Positions 53,735-63,101 of a stretch of 64,000 bases of DNA are shown piece after piece (position 1 is the stretch's first letter; each line of letters opens with the position of its first letter). This DNA is from Minwuia thermotolerans (lineage in GTDB: Bacteria; Pseudomonadota; Alphaproteobacteria; Minwuiales; Minwuiaceae). A model generated the notes under the pieces. It had not been told where the DNA came from. It worked only from the letters and a program-made list of their open reading frames with translations, and searched no databases. A program made the position numbers and the translations under genes. The DNA is taken from positions 62,001 to 126,000 of the forward strand of contig NZ_PIGG01000015.1 of NCBI RefSeq assembly GCF_002924445.1, in the 5' to 3' direction.

Positions 53735-55231
53735 ATGCGCCTGACGGTGGCCGAGACCATCGCCGTCCGCTCGATCAGCCAGCCGGACAGGACCGCCATC
53801 GAGGTCCTGCAGGGGGGCCCCACCTATACCTATGGCCAGATCCTGCCGCGCATCGTGGCCCTGGCCGAGGCCATCCGCGGCGCCGAGTCCGGCCCGCACG
53901 GCACGATGGTGGCGCTCTACCTGCCCAACGCCGCCGACCACGTGCTGGGCTATCTCGCCTGCATGTGGCTGGGCTACGCCGCGGTGCCGGTCAATTCGCG
54001 CCTGGCCGAGCCGGAGGTCGATTTCCAGATCACCGATTCGGGCGCCAGAACCATCCTCGCCGCCGGCGAATGGCTGGAGGCGGCGAAGAAGGCGGGCGCG
54101 CGGACCGGCGCGAAGGTGATCGACGCCGACACGGTCGAGACGCCCGCCGGCGTCGACCGGCCGGTGCTGGGCGAGCACGATTTCGGGGCGAAGGACTGCG
54201 TCGTCGGCTACACCTCGGGCACCACCGGGTTCCCGAAGGGCGCGCTCTACTCCAACGATCACTATCTGACCGCGCAGATGCGCTGGGGCTGGGAATACGG
54301 GCTCACCGCCGACCACGTCATGCTGGTGCCGGGGCCGATCTTCCACCTCTCCTATGCCGGCCTCGCCATGGGGGCGCTGATGATCGGCGCGCGCGTCAGG
54401 ATCATGCAGCATTTCGACCCGGCGCTGGCGCTGGACGAGCTGACGGAGACCTGCACCTTCGCCTTCCTGGTGCCGTCCATGACCACCATGATCGCCGAGG
54501 AATGGAAGGCCCGCGGCAAGCCGGAGGTCCATGCCTTCCGCTTCATGATCTCGTCGGGCGCCCCGGGCCCGCTGTCGATGACCACCCAGGCGATGGAAAT
54601 GTTCGCCAACGCCCGCATCGCCGAGGCCTATGGCTGGACAGAAGGCGGCTGGTGCACCTTCGAGGTCAAGCAGAAGGCGACCCTTCTGGCCCATTCCGTC
54701 GGCTGGCCCACCGCCGGCAACGAGGTTCAGGTCTTCCGCGAAGACGGCACCCCCGCCCCCGTGGGCGAGCCCGGCGAGGTCGGCGTGAAGTCGGTGACCC
54801 ACTTCTCCGGCTATCTCGGCCGCCCCGAGGCCACCGCCGAGGCCTGGAAGAACGGCTATGTCATGTCCGGCGACATCGGCATCTGGCAGCCGGACGGACG
54901 GCTCTGCATCGTCGACCGCAAGAAGGACATGATCATCTCGGGCGGCGAGAACATCTACACCGCCGAGGTCGAGCGCATCCTGGTCGAACATCCCGACATC
55001 CTGGAGGCGGCCGTGGTCGGCCTGCCCGACGAGCGCTGGGGCGAGATGGTCACGGCAATGGTGGTGCCGCGCGGCGCGGCGAAGCTGACGGCCGAGGACG
55101 TCATCGCCCACTGCCGCGCCAATCTGGCCCACTACAAGGCGCCGCGCCGGGTGGAGATCGCCGCCGAGCTGCCCCGCAACCCCATGGGCAAGGTGCAGAA
55201 GTTCCGCATCGTCGAGAGCCTCGCCGGGTGA
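53735..55231 (+). CDS. AMP-dependent acyl-CoA synthetase (long-chain / aryl type)
   Basis: The ATG at 53735 (MRLTVAETIAVR) follows AGGGGAGGAA and gives 498 residues. The P-loop VGYTSGTTGFPKGALYSND (about 155-173), AEAYGWTEGG, SGDIGIWQPDGRLCIVDRKKDMIISGGENI and the catalytic lysine in NPMGKVQKFRI are all present. It activates a carboxylic acid with ATP and CoA. The substrate may be a fatty or aromatic acid. The gene is divergent from uvrC and 99 bases upstream of hslV. Confidence 0.9.
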   Translation: MRLTVAETIAVRSISQPDRTAIEVLQGGPTYTYGQILPRIVALAEAIRGAESGPHGTMVALYLPNAADHVLGYLACMWLGYAAVPVNSRLAEPEVDFQITDSGARTILAAGEWLEAAKKAGARTGAKVIDADTVETPAGVDRPVLGEHDFGAKDCVVGYTSGTTGFPKGALYSNDHYLTAQMRWGWEYGLTADHVMLVPGPIFHLSYAGLAMGALMIGARVRIMQHFDPALALDELTETCTFAFLVPSMTTMIAEEWKARGKPEVHAFRFMISSGAPGPLSMTTQAMEMFANARIAEAYGWTEGGWCTFEVKQKATLLAHSVGWPTAGNEVQVFREDGTPAPVGEPGEVGVKSVTHFSGYLGRPEATAEAWKNGYVMSGDIGIWQPDGRLCIVDRKKDMIISGGENIYTAEVERILVEHPDILEAAVVGLPDERWGEMVTAMVVPRGAAKLTAEDVIAHCRANLAHYKAPRRVEIAAELPRNPMGKVQKFRIVESLAG

Positions 55232-55330
55232 CCGGGCCGCCGACCCGAGGGCCGACGCCTTGAAGCGCGGGACCGCAGACATACATCCACCGCTCGACCC
55301 GGCCGCGCCCCTGCGCTATGCGGAGACTCC

Positions 55331-55885
55331 ATGAACGACGGCAATTCCAATCTCTGGCACGGCACCACGATCCTTTCGGTCCGCAAGGGCGGCAAGGTGG
55401 TGGTGGCCGGCGACGGTCAGGTCACGCTCGGCGACACCGTGATCAAGTCCAATGCGCGCAAGGTGCGCCGCCTGGGCAAGGGCGACATCGTCGGCGGCTT
55501 CGCCGGCGCCACGGCCGACGCCTTCACCCTGTTCGAGCGGCTGGAATCGCGCCTGGAGCAGCACCCCGGCCAGCTGCTGCGCGCCGCGGTGGAGCTGGCC
55601 AAGGACTGGCGCACCGACCGCTATCTGCGCCGGCTGGAGGCGATGATGGCCGTGGTCAACGCCGACGTCTCGCTGGTGCTGACCGGCACCGGCGACGTCC
55701 TCGAGCCCGAGGACGGGCTGATCGGCATCGGCTCGGGCGGCAACTACGCGCTGGCGGCGGCGCGGGCGCTGATCGACCGCGACGACATGGACGCCGAGGC
55801 GATCGCGCGCCGGGCGATGAAGGTCGCCGCCGATATCTGCGTCTACACCAACGAGAGCGTCGTCGTGGAGACGGTGGAGGGCTGA
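55331..55885 (+). CDS. hslV: ATP-dependent protease peptidase subunit HslV
   Basis: The 184-residue beta-type proteasome-like protein has the catalytic threonine at Thr12 in [13 protein letters not shown], exposed after removal of the first 11 residues. [26 protein letters not shown] and [15 protein letters not shown] are family blocks. It forms a double hexamer that degrades unfolded proteins fed by HslU. The ATG follows GGAGACTCC. hslU begins 43 bases downstream. Confidence 0.97.
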   Translation: MNDGNSNLWHGTTILSVRKGGKVVVAGDGQVTLGDTVIKSNARKVRRLGKGDIVGGFAGATADAFTLFERLESRLEQHPGQLLRAAVELAKDWRTDRYLRRLEAMMAVVNADVSLVLTGTGDVLEPEDGLIGIGSGGNYALAAARALIDRDDMDAEAIARRAMKVAADICVYTNESVVVETVEG

Positions 55886-55927
55886 ACCGCCCCGGCGCTC
55901 CGGACCCCAACGAGAGTACAGGACGAC

Positions 55928-57238
55928 ATGGCCAATTTTTCCCCGCGCGAGATCGTGCACGAACTGGACCGCTTCATCATCGGCCAGAACGAGGCCAAGC
56001 GGGCCGTCGCGGTGGCGCTGCGCAACCGCTGGCGCCGTCAGCAGCTGCCCGAGGATCTGCGCGAGGAGGTGCTGCCCAAGAACATCCTGATGATCGGCCC
56101 GACCGGCGTCGGCAAGACCGAGATCTCGCGCCGCCTGGCGAAACTGGCCGAGGCCCCCTTCATCAAGGTCGAGGCCACCAAGTTCACCGAGGTCGGCTAT
56201 GTCGGCCGCGACGTGGAGCAGATGATCCGCGATCTGGTGGAGATGGCGCTGGTCATGGTGCGCGAGCGCCGCCGCCGCGAAGTCAAGGCCCGGGCGGAGC
56301 TCGCCGCCGAGGAACGGGTGCTCGACGCGCTGGTCGGCGAGAGCGCCAGCCGCGACACGCGCGAGAAGTTCCGCCAGAAGCTGCGCAATGGCGAGCTCGA
56401 CGACAAGGAGATCGAGCTGCAGGTCCAGGACCAGGGCGGCATGAACCTGCCGACCTTCGACATTCCCGGCCAGCCCGGCGCGCAGATGGGCATGCTCAAT
56501 CTCAACGACATGTTCGGCAAGATGATGGGCGGACGCACCAAGCCCCGCCGCATGACGGTCGACGAATCCCACGAGATCCTGATCGCCGAGGAATCCGACA
56601 AGCTGCTCGACGAGGAGACGCTGACGGCCGAGGCCATCTCGTCGGTGGAGAACAACGGCATCGTCTTCCTCGACGAGATCGACAAGATCACCGCCCGCTC
56701 CGACCGCCAGGGCGCCGACGTCAGCCGCGAGGGCGTGCAGCGCGACCTGCTGCCGCTGATCGAGGGCACCACCGTCTCCACCAAGCACGGCGCGGTGAAG
56801 ACCGACCACATCCTGTTCATCGCCTCGGGCGCCTTCCACATCGCCAAGCCGTCGGATCTGCTGCCCGAGCTGCAGGGCCGCCTGCCCATCCGCGTCGAGC
56901 TCAAGCCGCTGACGAAGAACGACTTCCAGCGCATCCTCACCGAGACGGAGGCAAGCCTGATCCGCCAGTACACGGCGCTGATGGCGACCGAGGAGGTCAC
57001 GCTGGAGTTCACCGACGACGCCATCGAGACCCTGGCGGATCTGGCGGTGCAGGTAAACGACTCGGTCGAGAACATCGGCGCCCGGCGGCTGCACACCATC
57101 ATGGAAAAGCTGCTGGAGGAGGTCAGCTTCACCGCCTCCGACCGCGCCGGCGAGACCGTCCACATCGACGCCGCCTATGTGAAGGACAAGGTCAGCGAGC
57201 TGGCCGAGGACGCCGACCTGTCGAAGTTCATTCTTTAA
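55928..57238 (+). CDS. hslU: ATP-dependent protease ATPase subunit HslU
   Basis: The 436-residue AAA+ ATPase has Walker [17 protein letters not shown] (about 57-72), [16 protein letters not shown], the inserted I domain (about 110-230), Walker [10 protein letters not shown] and sensor 2 near [17 protein letters not shown]. The C-terminal residues SKFIL end like the HslV-activating tail. It unfolds substrates for HslV and acts as a chaperone. Its ATG at 55928 ([15 protein letters not shown]) follows a GAGAGTACAGGA segment. Confidence 0.98.
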   Translation: MANFSPREIVHELDRFIIGQNEAKRAVAVALRNRWRRQQLPEDLREEVLPKNILMIGPTGVGKTEISRRLAKLAEAPFIKVEATKFTEVGYVGRDVEQMIRDLVEMALVMVRERRRREVKARAELAAEERVLDALVGESASRDTREKFRQKLRNGELDDKEIELQVQDQGGMNLPTFDIPGQPGAQMGMLNLNDMFGKMMGGRTKPRRMTVDESHEILIAEESDKLLDEETLTAEAISSVENNGIVFLDEIDKITARSDRQGADVSREGVQRDLLPLIEGTTVSTKHGAVKTDHILFIASGAFHIAKPSDLLPELQGRLPIRVELKPLTKNDFQRILTETEASLIRQYTALMATEEVTLEFTDDAIETLADLAVQVNDSVENIGARRLHTIMEKLLEEVSFTASDRAGETVHIDAAYVKDKVSELAEDADLSKFIL

Positions 57239-57251
57239 CAGCGCCCCACAT

Positions 57252-57285
57252 GGCGCGCGGGGGATGGTCTGGCCGGCCCGCGCGG
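57252..57285 (+). repeat. Palindromic repeat family A, partial copy after hslU
   Basis: GGCGCGCGGGGGATGGTCTG then GCCGGCCCGCGCGG, with the same preceding GCGCCCCA as at 50161; the TTCTGAATCA tail is missing. The following 160 bases to 57453 show no gene. Confidence 0.65.
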
Positions 57286-57453
57286 CTGCTGCCCAGCGAC
57301 AATCCGCGCGCGGGCGGCCCCTCGTCGCCCCTCCCGGCGGGCTGACTTCGCCGCTCCGCCGCCCTACCCACTGTCCGAATCCCCTGAAATACAGGAGCCC
57401 TACAGCGCTTCATCCGCCCTACTCCGGTAGCTCCGAGCAGATGGACGCTGCGC

Positions 57454-57936
57454 CTACCCCTGGCCTCTCGCCGCCATCAGCCGTTCGGCGATGGCGTGTT
57501 CGCAGCCTTCGGCGCCCCTGCCGTCGCGGCGGCCGAGCGAGACATCCTCGATCAGGTTACGGCCGTTGACGAACAGGTGGATGACGCAGTCGTCGGTCAC
57601 GTACTGCCACATGGCGTGCTCGCCCTCCCGCCAGTCCAGGGCGGGCCGGCCGAGCCAGCCGCGCACCTGACCGGCTTCCGCGCCCAGCAGCGCCGCCGGT
57701 GTCACGTCGGGCAGATCGTCGCCGCCGGTATCGGGGCTGGCCGTCACGACCGCCGGCAGGGCCGCCTGACGGCGCTTGCGCGCATCCAGCGCCGCGCGCA
57801 GATCGTCGGAGCGGGTGATCGGGGCCTTCTTCGCTTCGGGCGCGGCGGGGGCGCTGTCGCGCAGACCCAGTTCCGCGCAGGCCGAAAGCAGGGCCGCGGC
57901 GACGGCGGCCGTCAGGGCGGATCGAAGTGGGGCCAA
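57454..57936 (-). CDS. Predicted lipoprotein of unknown function
   Basis: The 160 residues start with a hydrophobic segment (LTAAVAAALLSACAEL), with LLSAC as the lipobox, so Cys20 should be lipidated. A basic linker (PEAKKAPITRSDDLRAALDARKRRQ) follows. The C-terminal part (ALLGAEAGQVRGWLGRPALDWREGEHAMWQYVTDDCVIHLFV) resembles the SmpA/OmlA (BamE-like) type of small domain, but I am not sure. It lies 4 bases after the bactofilin stop. Confidence 0.7.
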   Translation of the reverse strand: MAPLRSALTAAVAAALLSACAELGLRDSAPAAPEAKKAPITRSDDLRAALDARKRRQAALPAVVTASPDTGGDDLPDVTPAALLGAEAGQVRGWLGRPALDWREGEHAMWQYVTDDCVIHLFVNGRNLIEDVSLGRRDGRGAEGCEHAIAERLMAARGQG

Positions 57937-57940
57937 GCGG

Positions 57941-58447
57941 CTATTCCGCCGCCGCCGAGGTCACCAGTTCCGGCTCGATGGTCTCGATCTCGCCGTCGAT
58001 GCGTCCGCCGGGCTCGATCTCCAGCTCGGCATAGGCGATGTTGCCGTGGGCGCGGCCGCCCGCGCGGACCGTCAGCCGCCCGCGCACCCTGAGCGTGCCC
58101 TCGAAGCGTCCCATGATCTCGGCGCGCTGCACTTCGGCCTCGCCCTTCAGCACGCCGGTCTCGGAGATCTCGAAGCTGCGGCAGTTGGTCAGCGTGGCCT
58201 CGGCCGTGCCATGGATCAGCAACCGCTCGCAGTCGCCGATCTCCCCCTTCACGTGGATTTCCTTGCCGATCACCAGCGTCTTGGCTTCTGCCGCCATGGC
58301 GCGTCTCTCCCTATCCTCGGCGTCCCGGCCGCGCCGCCCTGTCGGCGGCGCCTTCGGAATCGTCTGCTGCTGACCCGGTCGGTCGGGCAGGCCGGAAACG
58401 TTCCCGGCCGGCGGCGCGGGCTCGGCCGTGTCCCTCTTCCTGAACAT
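57941..58447 (-). CDS. Bactofilin
   Basis: The 168-residue protein has a disordered N-terminus (1-55) and then the bactofilin beta-helix: KTLVIGKEIHVKGEIGDCERLLIHGTAEATL...FEISETGVLKGEAEVQRAEIMGRFEGTLRVRGRLTVRAGGRAHGNIAYAELEIEPGGRIDGEIET-type repeats of about 17 residues with G-x-G turns. Bactofilins polymerise into filaments that scaffold envelope and peptidoglycan enzymes. The chosen ATG at 58447 includes MFRKRDT; an internal Met (residue 51) is an alternative start. It is followed by a lipoprotein gene and preceded by an EI24 membrane protein gene. Confidence 0.92.
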   Translation of the reverse strand: MFRKRDTAEPAPPAGNVSGLPDRPGQQQTIPKAPPTGRRGRDAEDRERRAMAAEAKTLVIGKEIHVKGEIGDCERLLIHGTAEATLTNCRSFEISETGVLKGEAEVQRAEIMGRFEGTLRVRGRLTVRAGGRAHGNIAYAELEIEPGGRIDGEIETIEPELVTSAAAE

Positions 58448-58465
58448 GATGCGTCACGGTTCCCG

Positions 58466-59197
58466 TCAATCGCGGCCGCCCCCCGATGGCGCGCGAAGTC
58501 TGCCCCGTCTGCCGAGGTCCTTGAAAATATGCACCATCATCGCCGCGCCGACCACCGGAACGATGAGATTCAGGAAGGGCACGGTGAATCCGACGGCGAT
58601 GGCGATGCCGCCGAGCAACACCGGCGTGCCGTTGCGGCGCCGCACCGCCACCACCTCGTCGTCGTTCAGATGGTGGAAGGCGGCGAGTTCGAAATACTCC
58701 CGGCCCAGCAGCCAGCCGTTGACCAGGAAGATGACGATCAGGATGGGCGGAATCAGCAGGCCGATCAGGTAGAACGGCATGATCAGGATGTTGATCGACA
58801 GCACCAGGACAGTGAATTTCACGGCGCGCCAGATCGACGGCCAGAGCGGCGGCTCCTGCCCGGGCGGGTCGCCTGGGTAGTGCCGGGCCTCCACCGCGGT
58901 GACGACGTCGTCCAGGAAGACGCCGCAGATGCCCGTGACGATGGCGGGGAACAGGATCCACATCACCGCCAGCAGGCCGAGCACGGCGGTGCCCTCGATC
59001 AGGTTCAGCGCCCAGGAGGAAATGGAGCCGACATAGTAGACGAGGATGTAGTCGATTGCGAACCAGGCGGCGGCGGCGGTCACCGCCACCGCGATCAGGC
59101 TCAGCCCGAGCGCCTTCCACAGCACCTTGCGCAGCTTCGGATCCGAGGCGAGTTGCTGGAAGCCCCTGGCCGCCCCGTTGACGACGGCGCCAATCAA
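58466..59197 (-). CDS. EI24-domain (CysZ-like) integral membrane protein
   Basis: The 243 residues have four or more hydrophobic segments: ALGLSLIAVAVTAAAAWFA (about 29-47), YYVGSISSWAL to TAVLGLLAVMWILFP, FTVLVLSINILIMPFYLIGLLIPPILIVIFL and PVLLGGIAIAVGFTVPFLNLIVPVVG. GFQQLASDPKLRKVLWKAL at the N-terminus and WLLGREYFELAAFHHL match the EI24 family, which includes the sulfate transporter CysZ. Membership is clear, but sulfate transport is not implied; it is far from the cys genes. The ATG overlaps the amidase TGA (ATGA), so the two are co-transcribed. Confidence 0.88.
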   Translation of the reverse strand: MIGAVVNGAARGFQQLASDPKLRKVLWKALGLSLIAVAVTAAAAWFAIDYILVYYVGSISSWALNLIEGTAVLGLLAVMWILFPAIVTGICGVFLDDVVTAVEARHYPGDPPGQEPPLWPSIWRAVKFTVLVLSINILIMPFYLIGLLIPPILIVIFLVNGWLLGREYFELAAFHHLNDDEVVAVRRRNGTPVLLGGIAIAVGFTVPFLNLIVPVVGAAMMVHIFKDLGRRGRLRAPSGGGRD

Positions 59198-60612
59198 GCC
59201 ACCGGCTCCCGCGGCATGATCGGGGTCGCGCCGGCCAGGCCGGTGGCCTGTTCGAACACCGCCGCGCCCGCCAGCAGCGCCGCCTCGCCCCGTTGCGGCC
59301 CGACCAGCTGCAGCCCGACGGGCAGGCCGCCGGTGGTGAAGCCGCAGGGCACGGAAATGGCCGGGCAGGTGGTCAGCGTCAGCGCGAAGGTCATGATCAG
59401 CCAGCTTATGTAGCTATCGAAGGCCACACCTTCCAGTTCTTCCAGATAGCGCGTATCCGCGTCGAAGGGCGGCGTGTTGACCGTCGGCGTCACGAACAGG
59501 TCGATATCGGCGAACTGGGCCTGGAAGCGCTGGAACAGGTCCGCCCGCTGCCGCTCGGCACGGCCGATTTCGTCGGCGGTGAGCGCCAGGCCCTTCTCGA
59601 TGTTCCAGACCATCTCCGGCTTCAGCTGATCGCGGTGGGTCTTCAGCTTGTCGCCGTGGGTGGCGGCGAACTGGGCCGCGCGGATCACCTGGAAGACCGG
59701 CTCGGCGCAGGAGAAGTCCACGGCCGATTCCACGATCTCCGTGCCCATGGCCCGGAAATGCGCCAGCGCGGGCTCGACCGCGGCGCGGACGTCCCGGTGG
59801 ATCGGCGAGATGCCCATGTCCATGGAAAAGGCGATGCGCTTCGGCGGCCGGGCGTTGGCCGCGGCGGCGGCGAAGGACGTCGCCGGCGCGGGAAGCGAGA
59901 TCGGGTCGACCGCCATGTGCCCGGCCATGGTGTCGAGGAACAGCGCCACGTCGCCCACGGTCCGGCCCATGGGCCCCTCGACCGAGTTCGGCAAGAAGGG
60001 CAGCGCCGACGGCCCGTGCGGCACCCGTCCGGGGCTGGGGCGCAGGCCGACCACGCCGGTGAAGGACGCAGGGATGCGCAGGCTGCCGCCCATGTCGCTG
60101 CCCTGGGCCAGCCAGACCTGTCCCGTCGCCAGCGCCACCGCGGACCCGCCCGAGGAGCCGCCCGGCGTCATCGCCGTGTTCCAGGGATTGCGGGTCACGC
60201 CGGAGACCTCGTTGAAGGTCTGGGCCCCGGCGCCGAATTCGGGCGTGTTGGCCTTGGCCACGACCACCCCGCCGCGCCCCTCGATACGCTCGACCATGGC
60301 GTCGGAGCGTTCCGGCACGTGATCGGCGAAGATGGTCGAGCCGAAGGTGGTGCGGACGCCGGCGACCTCGGTCAGATCCTTGATCGCCACCGGCAGACCC
60401 CAGAGATAGCCCGGCGGCGGATCGTCGGGGTGCTTCAGGCGCTTTGCGTGGTCCCGCGCGCGGTCGAGACAGAGCGTCGGCAGCGCGTTGACGGCGCCGT
60501 CCGCCGCGGCGATCTGTCCGGCGGCCGCGTCGATCAGGTCCAAGGGGGTGACGTCGCCGGCCTTCAGGCGGGCGACGGCTTCGCTGGCGGACAGCCGGAT
60601 GAGTTCGTTCAT
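59194..60612 (-). CDS. Amidase-signature family amidohydrolase
   Basis: The 472-residue protein has the Ser-cisSer-Lys catalytic signature: Lys78 in GLPVAIKDL, the GGSSGGS segment at 151-157 and the nucleophile Ser177 in GSDMGGSLRIPASFTG. It hydrolyses amides to acids and ammonia in the cytoplasm; the substrate is unknown. The family also includes GatA, but the sequence has no gatC/gatB neighbours and is not GatA. It is the first gene of the operon with the EI24 protein, and its start is 74 bases from the divergent kinase gene. Confidence 0.92.
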   Translation of the reverse strand: MNELIRLSASEAVARLKAGDVTPLDLIDAAAGQIAAADGAVNALPTLCLDRARDHAKRLKHPDDPPPGYLWGLPVAIKDLTEVAGVRTTFGSTIFADHVPERSDAMVERIEGRGGVVVAKANTPEFGAGAQTFNEVSGVTRNPWNTAMTPGGSSGGSAVALATGQVWLAQGSDMGGSLRIPASFTGVVGLRPSPGRVPHGPSALPFLPNSVEGPMGRTVGDVALFLDTMAGHMAVDPISLPAPATSFAAAAANARPPKRIAFSMDMGISPIHRDVRAAVEPALAHFRAMGTEIVESAVDFSCAEPVFQVIRAAQFAATHGDKLKTHRDQLKPEMVWNIEKGLALTADEIGRAERQRADLFQRFQAQFADIDLFVTPTVNTPPFDADTRYLEELEGVAFDSYISWLIMTFALTLTTCPAISVPCGFTTGGLPVGLQLVGPQRGEAALLAGAAVFEQATGLAGATPIMPREPVA

Positions 60613-60686
60613 GACGGGGCGGATTTTGCGCCACGGCCCCGAGCGTGTAAACCGGGGCCCGATAACGAGGCGCAGAGGAGAATGAA

Positions 60687-61673
60687 ATGAACGGAACCGA
60701 TCTGGACGTCGTGGCGCTGGGCAACGCGATCGTGGACGTGCTTTCGGAGTCGGACGACCGGTTCCTGGAGCTGCACGGCCTGCCCAAGGGCGGCATGCAG
60801 CTGATCGACGAATCCCAGGCGAAGAAGCTCTATGGCGACATGGGCCCCGGCGTCGAGATGTCGGGCGGCTCGGCGGCCAACACCGTCGTCGGCGTCGCCG
60901 CGCTGGGCGGCAGGGCCGCCTTCATCGGCCGGGTGCAGGACGACCAGCTGGGCGAGGTCTTCACCCACGACATCCGGGCCTCGGGCGTGGCCTTCGAGCC
61001 GCCGGCGCCGAAGCCGGGCGCGGCCACCGCGCGCTGCCTGATCCTGGTGACGCCGGACGCCCAGCGCACCATGAACACCTTTCTCGGCGCCAGCGCCGAA
61101 CTCGGCCCCGACGACATCGATCCAGCGATCATCGCCCGCGCCCAGGTGACCTATCTGGAGGGCTATCTGTGGGATCCGGAGCCGGCCAAGGCCGCCTTCC
61201 GCAAGGCCATGGACGCCGCCAAGGACGCGGGCCGCAAGGTCGCCCTGACGCTCTCCGACAGCTTCTGCGTCGACCGCCACCGGGCCGAGTTCCGGGAGCT
61301 GGTGAAGGGCCCGGTCGACATCCTGTTCGCCAACGAGGCCGAGATCATGTCGCTCTACGAGACCGACAGCTTCGACAGCGCCCTGGCCCAGGTGCAGAAG
61401 GAGACCCATCTGGCCGTGCTCACGCGCTCCGAGAAGGGCTGCGTCATCGTCTCCGAGGGCGAACCGCTGGTGATCAGCGCCAGCAAGCCCGACATGCTGG
61501 TCGACTCCACTGGCGCGGGCGACCTGTTCGCCGCCGGCTTCCTCTTCGGCTACACCGCGGGCCGCGGCCTGGCCGACTGCGGCCGTCTCGGCGCCATCGC
61601 GGCGGCCGAGGTCATCAGTCATTACGGCGCCCGGCCCGAAAAGGACCTGAAGACGCTGATCGGCGGGGTCTGA
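60687..61673 (+). CDS. PfkB-family carbohydrate/adenosine kinase
   Basis: The 328-residue ribokinase-fold protein has the PfkB N-terminal signature GGSAANTVVGVAALGGRAAFIGRV (about 60-83) and the C-terminal DSTGAGDLFAAGFLFG (about 275-290) with the catalytic Asp. It begins MNGTDLDVVALGNAIVDV, and the set of motifs is that of the adenosine kinase/ribokinase group common in alphaproteobacteria. The ATG follows GAGGAGAATGAA. The exact sugar or nucleoside is not certain. It is divergent from the amidase. Confidence 0.92.
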   Translation: MNGTDLDVVALGNAIVDVLSESDDRFLELHGLPKGGMQLIDESQAKKLYGDMGPGVEMSGGSAANTVVGVAALGGRAAFIGRVQDDQLGEVFTHDIRASGVAFEPPAPKPGAATARCLILVTPDAQRTMNTFLGASAELGPDDIDPAIIARAQVTYLEGYLWDPEPAKAAFRKAMDAAKDAGRKVALTLSDSFCVDRHRAEFRELVKGPVDILFANEAEIMSLYETDSFDSALAQVQKETHLAVLTRSEKGCVIVSEGEPLVISASKPDMLVDSTGAGDLFAAGFLFGYTAGRGLADCGRLGAIAAAEVISHYGARPEKDLKTLIGGV

Positions 61674-61692
61674 GGCGGATCAACGAAAAATG

Positions 61693-61762
61693 TGGCGTCC
61701 TGGGGCTTGACCCCGGGACCCAGTCCATCGGTCCGCTGGGCCCTTGGATCGAGTCCAAGGGC
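61693..61762 (+). repeat. Paired-hairpin repeat family C, copy 3
   Basis: TGGCGTCCTGGGGCTTGACC ... GGGCCCTTGGATCGAGTCCA: about 90% like the copies at 39314 (inverted) and 50388. It sits between the convergent kinase and COQ9-family genes. Confidence 0.85.
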
Positions 61763-61788
61763 GGCAGAGTCAGGAAGAAAATTTCTCC

Positions 61789-62475
61789 CTAGACCCGGAA
61801 GGGGCTGTTCCGGCGTTCGGCGATGCGGCGGCCGATGCGCGCCGGACTGGGCAGCCGGACGCCGGCGTTCCTGAGCCGCGCCTTGGCCTTCTCGAACTTC
61901 ATCACGTCGCCGATGCGGCGGTCGAGAAAGCCCCAGGTGCGCTCGTGCCCGGCGGAGCTGTCGTTCAGCCAGTAGAGCAGGGTCGAGCCGTAGACCCCGG
62001 CCAGCAGGGCGCGCTTGGAATAGAAGTTGAAGTCGGTCGAGGTGTCGCCGATCGCGCGCCACATCAGGTCGACGGTGCGGTAGAGCGCGCGCATGGCCCG
62101 CGGACCGCGGTGCGGCAGCCCCAGATGGGAGAGGCCGCGGCGCACGGCCTCCTTGTGCGGCGCCGCCCGCTCCAGCCGGAGCCGCACGGCGGCCGTGATC
62201 CTGTCGCGGATGCGCATCTGATCCAGATCGAGCGCCAGGACATCGCGCACCATCTGCTCGTCGGCGCGCGCCATGAAGTGATCCAGCAGGCCTTCCGAGC
62301 CTTCGGGAAAGGCCCGGTAGACATCAAGCGGCGTCATCTCCGCATCCTCTGCGGCGCGGCGCAGGGTCTGCTCCGTCCAGCCGTCGAAGGCCGCGTGCGG
62401 CAGGGCCGCTTCCAGCAGCCTGTCGCGCATGGCTTCGATGTCGGCCTGCGGATCCGGTGCGGTGGTCTCGCTCAT
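61789..62475 (-). CDS. COQ9-family ubiquinone biosynthesis protein
   Basis: The ATG at 62475 gives 228 residues. The N-terminal part (AALPHAAFDGWTEQTLRRAAEDAEMTPLDVYRAFPEG) has the TetR-like fold of COQ9, and DLMWRAIGDTSTDFNFYSKRALLAGVYGSTLLYWLNDSS (about 145-185) is the family core with the lipid-binding helix. COQ9 helps the hydroxylation step of ubiquinone synthesis by presenting lipid intermediates. The ATG overlaps the def TGA (ATGA); the pair is transcribed together. The frame upstream belongs to def's shadow. Confidence 0.93.
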   Translation of the reverse strand: MSETTAPDPQADIEAMRDRLLEAALPHAAFDGWTEQTLRRAAEDAEMTPLDVYRAFPEGSEGLLDHFMARADEQMVRDVLALDLDQMRIRDRITAAVRLRLERAAPHKEAVRRGLSHLGLPHRGPRAMRALYRTVDLMWRAIGDTSTDFNFYSKRALLAGVYGSTLLYWLNDSSAGHERTWGFLDRRIGDVMKFEKAKARLRNAGVRLPSPARIGRRIAERRNSPFRV

Positions 62476-62999
62476 GTCGTCGCCTCCTCCAGGTGGTGGC
62501 GGAATTCGCTCTCGAAGATCAGCCGGCTCAGGTCGTCCATGCGCTGGGGATAGAGCACGCCGTCCAGGTGGTCGCATTCGTGCTGGACGACGCGGGCGTG
62601 AAAGCCCTTCGCCTCGCGCTCGATCCTCTGTCCGTCTACGCCGAAACCCGAATAGCGGATGTATGCGGGCCTGGACACCAGACCGCGCAGGCCGGGCACC
62701 GAAAGGCAGCCTTCCCAGCCTGCCTCGGTCTCGTCCGTCAGAACCTCGATCCGGGGATTGACCAGCACGGTGAAGGGGACGGTCTCCGGATCGCCCCGGC
62801 CCGGCGGCACGTGGAACATGACCACGCGCTTCGACACATGCACCTGCGGCGCGGCGAGGCCGGCGCCGGCGATGTCCTCCAGCGTGGCCATCATGTCGCC
62901 CACCAGGCGCAGGATCTCCGGCGCCGTGGGATCTTCCACCGGCTCGGCGACCTGCCGCAACACGGGATGGCCCATCTTCGCGATCTTCAGTATCGCCAT
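62472..62999 (-). CDS. def: Peptide deformylase
   Basis: The ATG at 62999 follows GGAAGGGA and gives 175 residues. All three family motifs are present: GAGLAAPQ (45-52), EGCLSVPG with Cys98 and HECDH with His140 and His144. It removes the N-formyl group from nascent proteins. A longer reading from 63020 is less likely. It is coupled to the COQ9-family gene. Confidence 0.96.
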   Translation of the reverse strand: MAILKIAKMGHPVLRQVAEPVEDPTAPEILRLVGDMMATLEDIAGAGLAAPQVHVSKRVVMFHVPPGRGDPETVPFTVLVNPRIEVLTDETEAGWEGCLSVPGLRGLVSRPAYIRYSGFGVDGQRIEREAKGFHARVVQHECDHLDGVLYPQRMDDLSRLIFESEFRHHLEEATT

Positions 63000-63101
63000 G
63001 GTTTCCCTTCCGGAATACACCCTTCATTAGATAACGTCGGGGCCCGGGCCCGCGCGTTGGCATCGTGACGCAGGGCGGCGGCGACAGGGAGGCGCGAAAC
63101 C

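Noticed and set aside
58466-59197. EI24 protein as the sulfate transporter of cysD-cysNC
   Set aside because: It is 26 kb away, fused in an operon with an amidase, and family membership alone does not prove sulfate transport.
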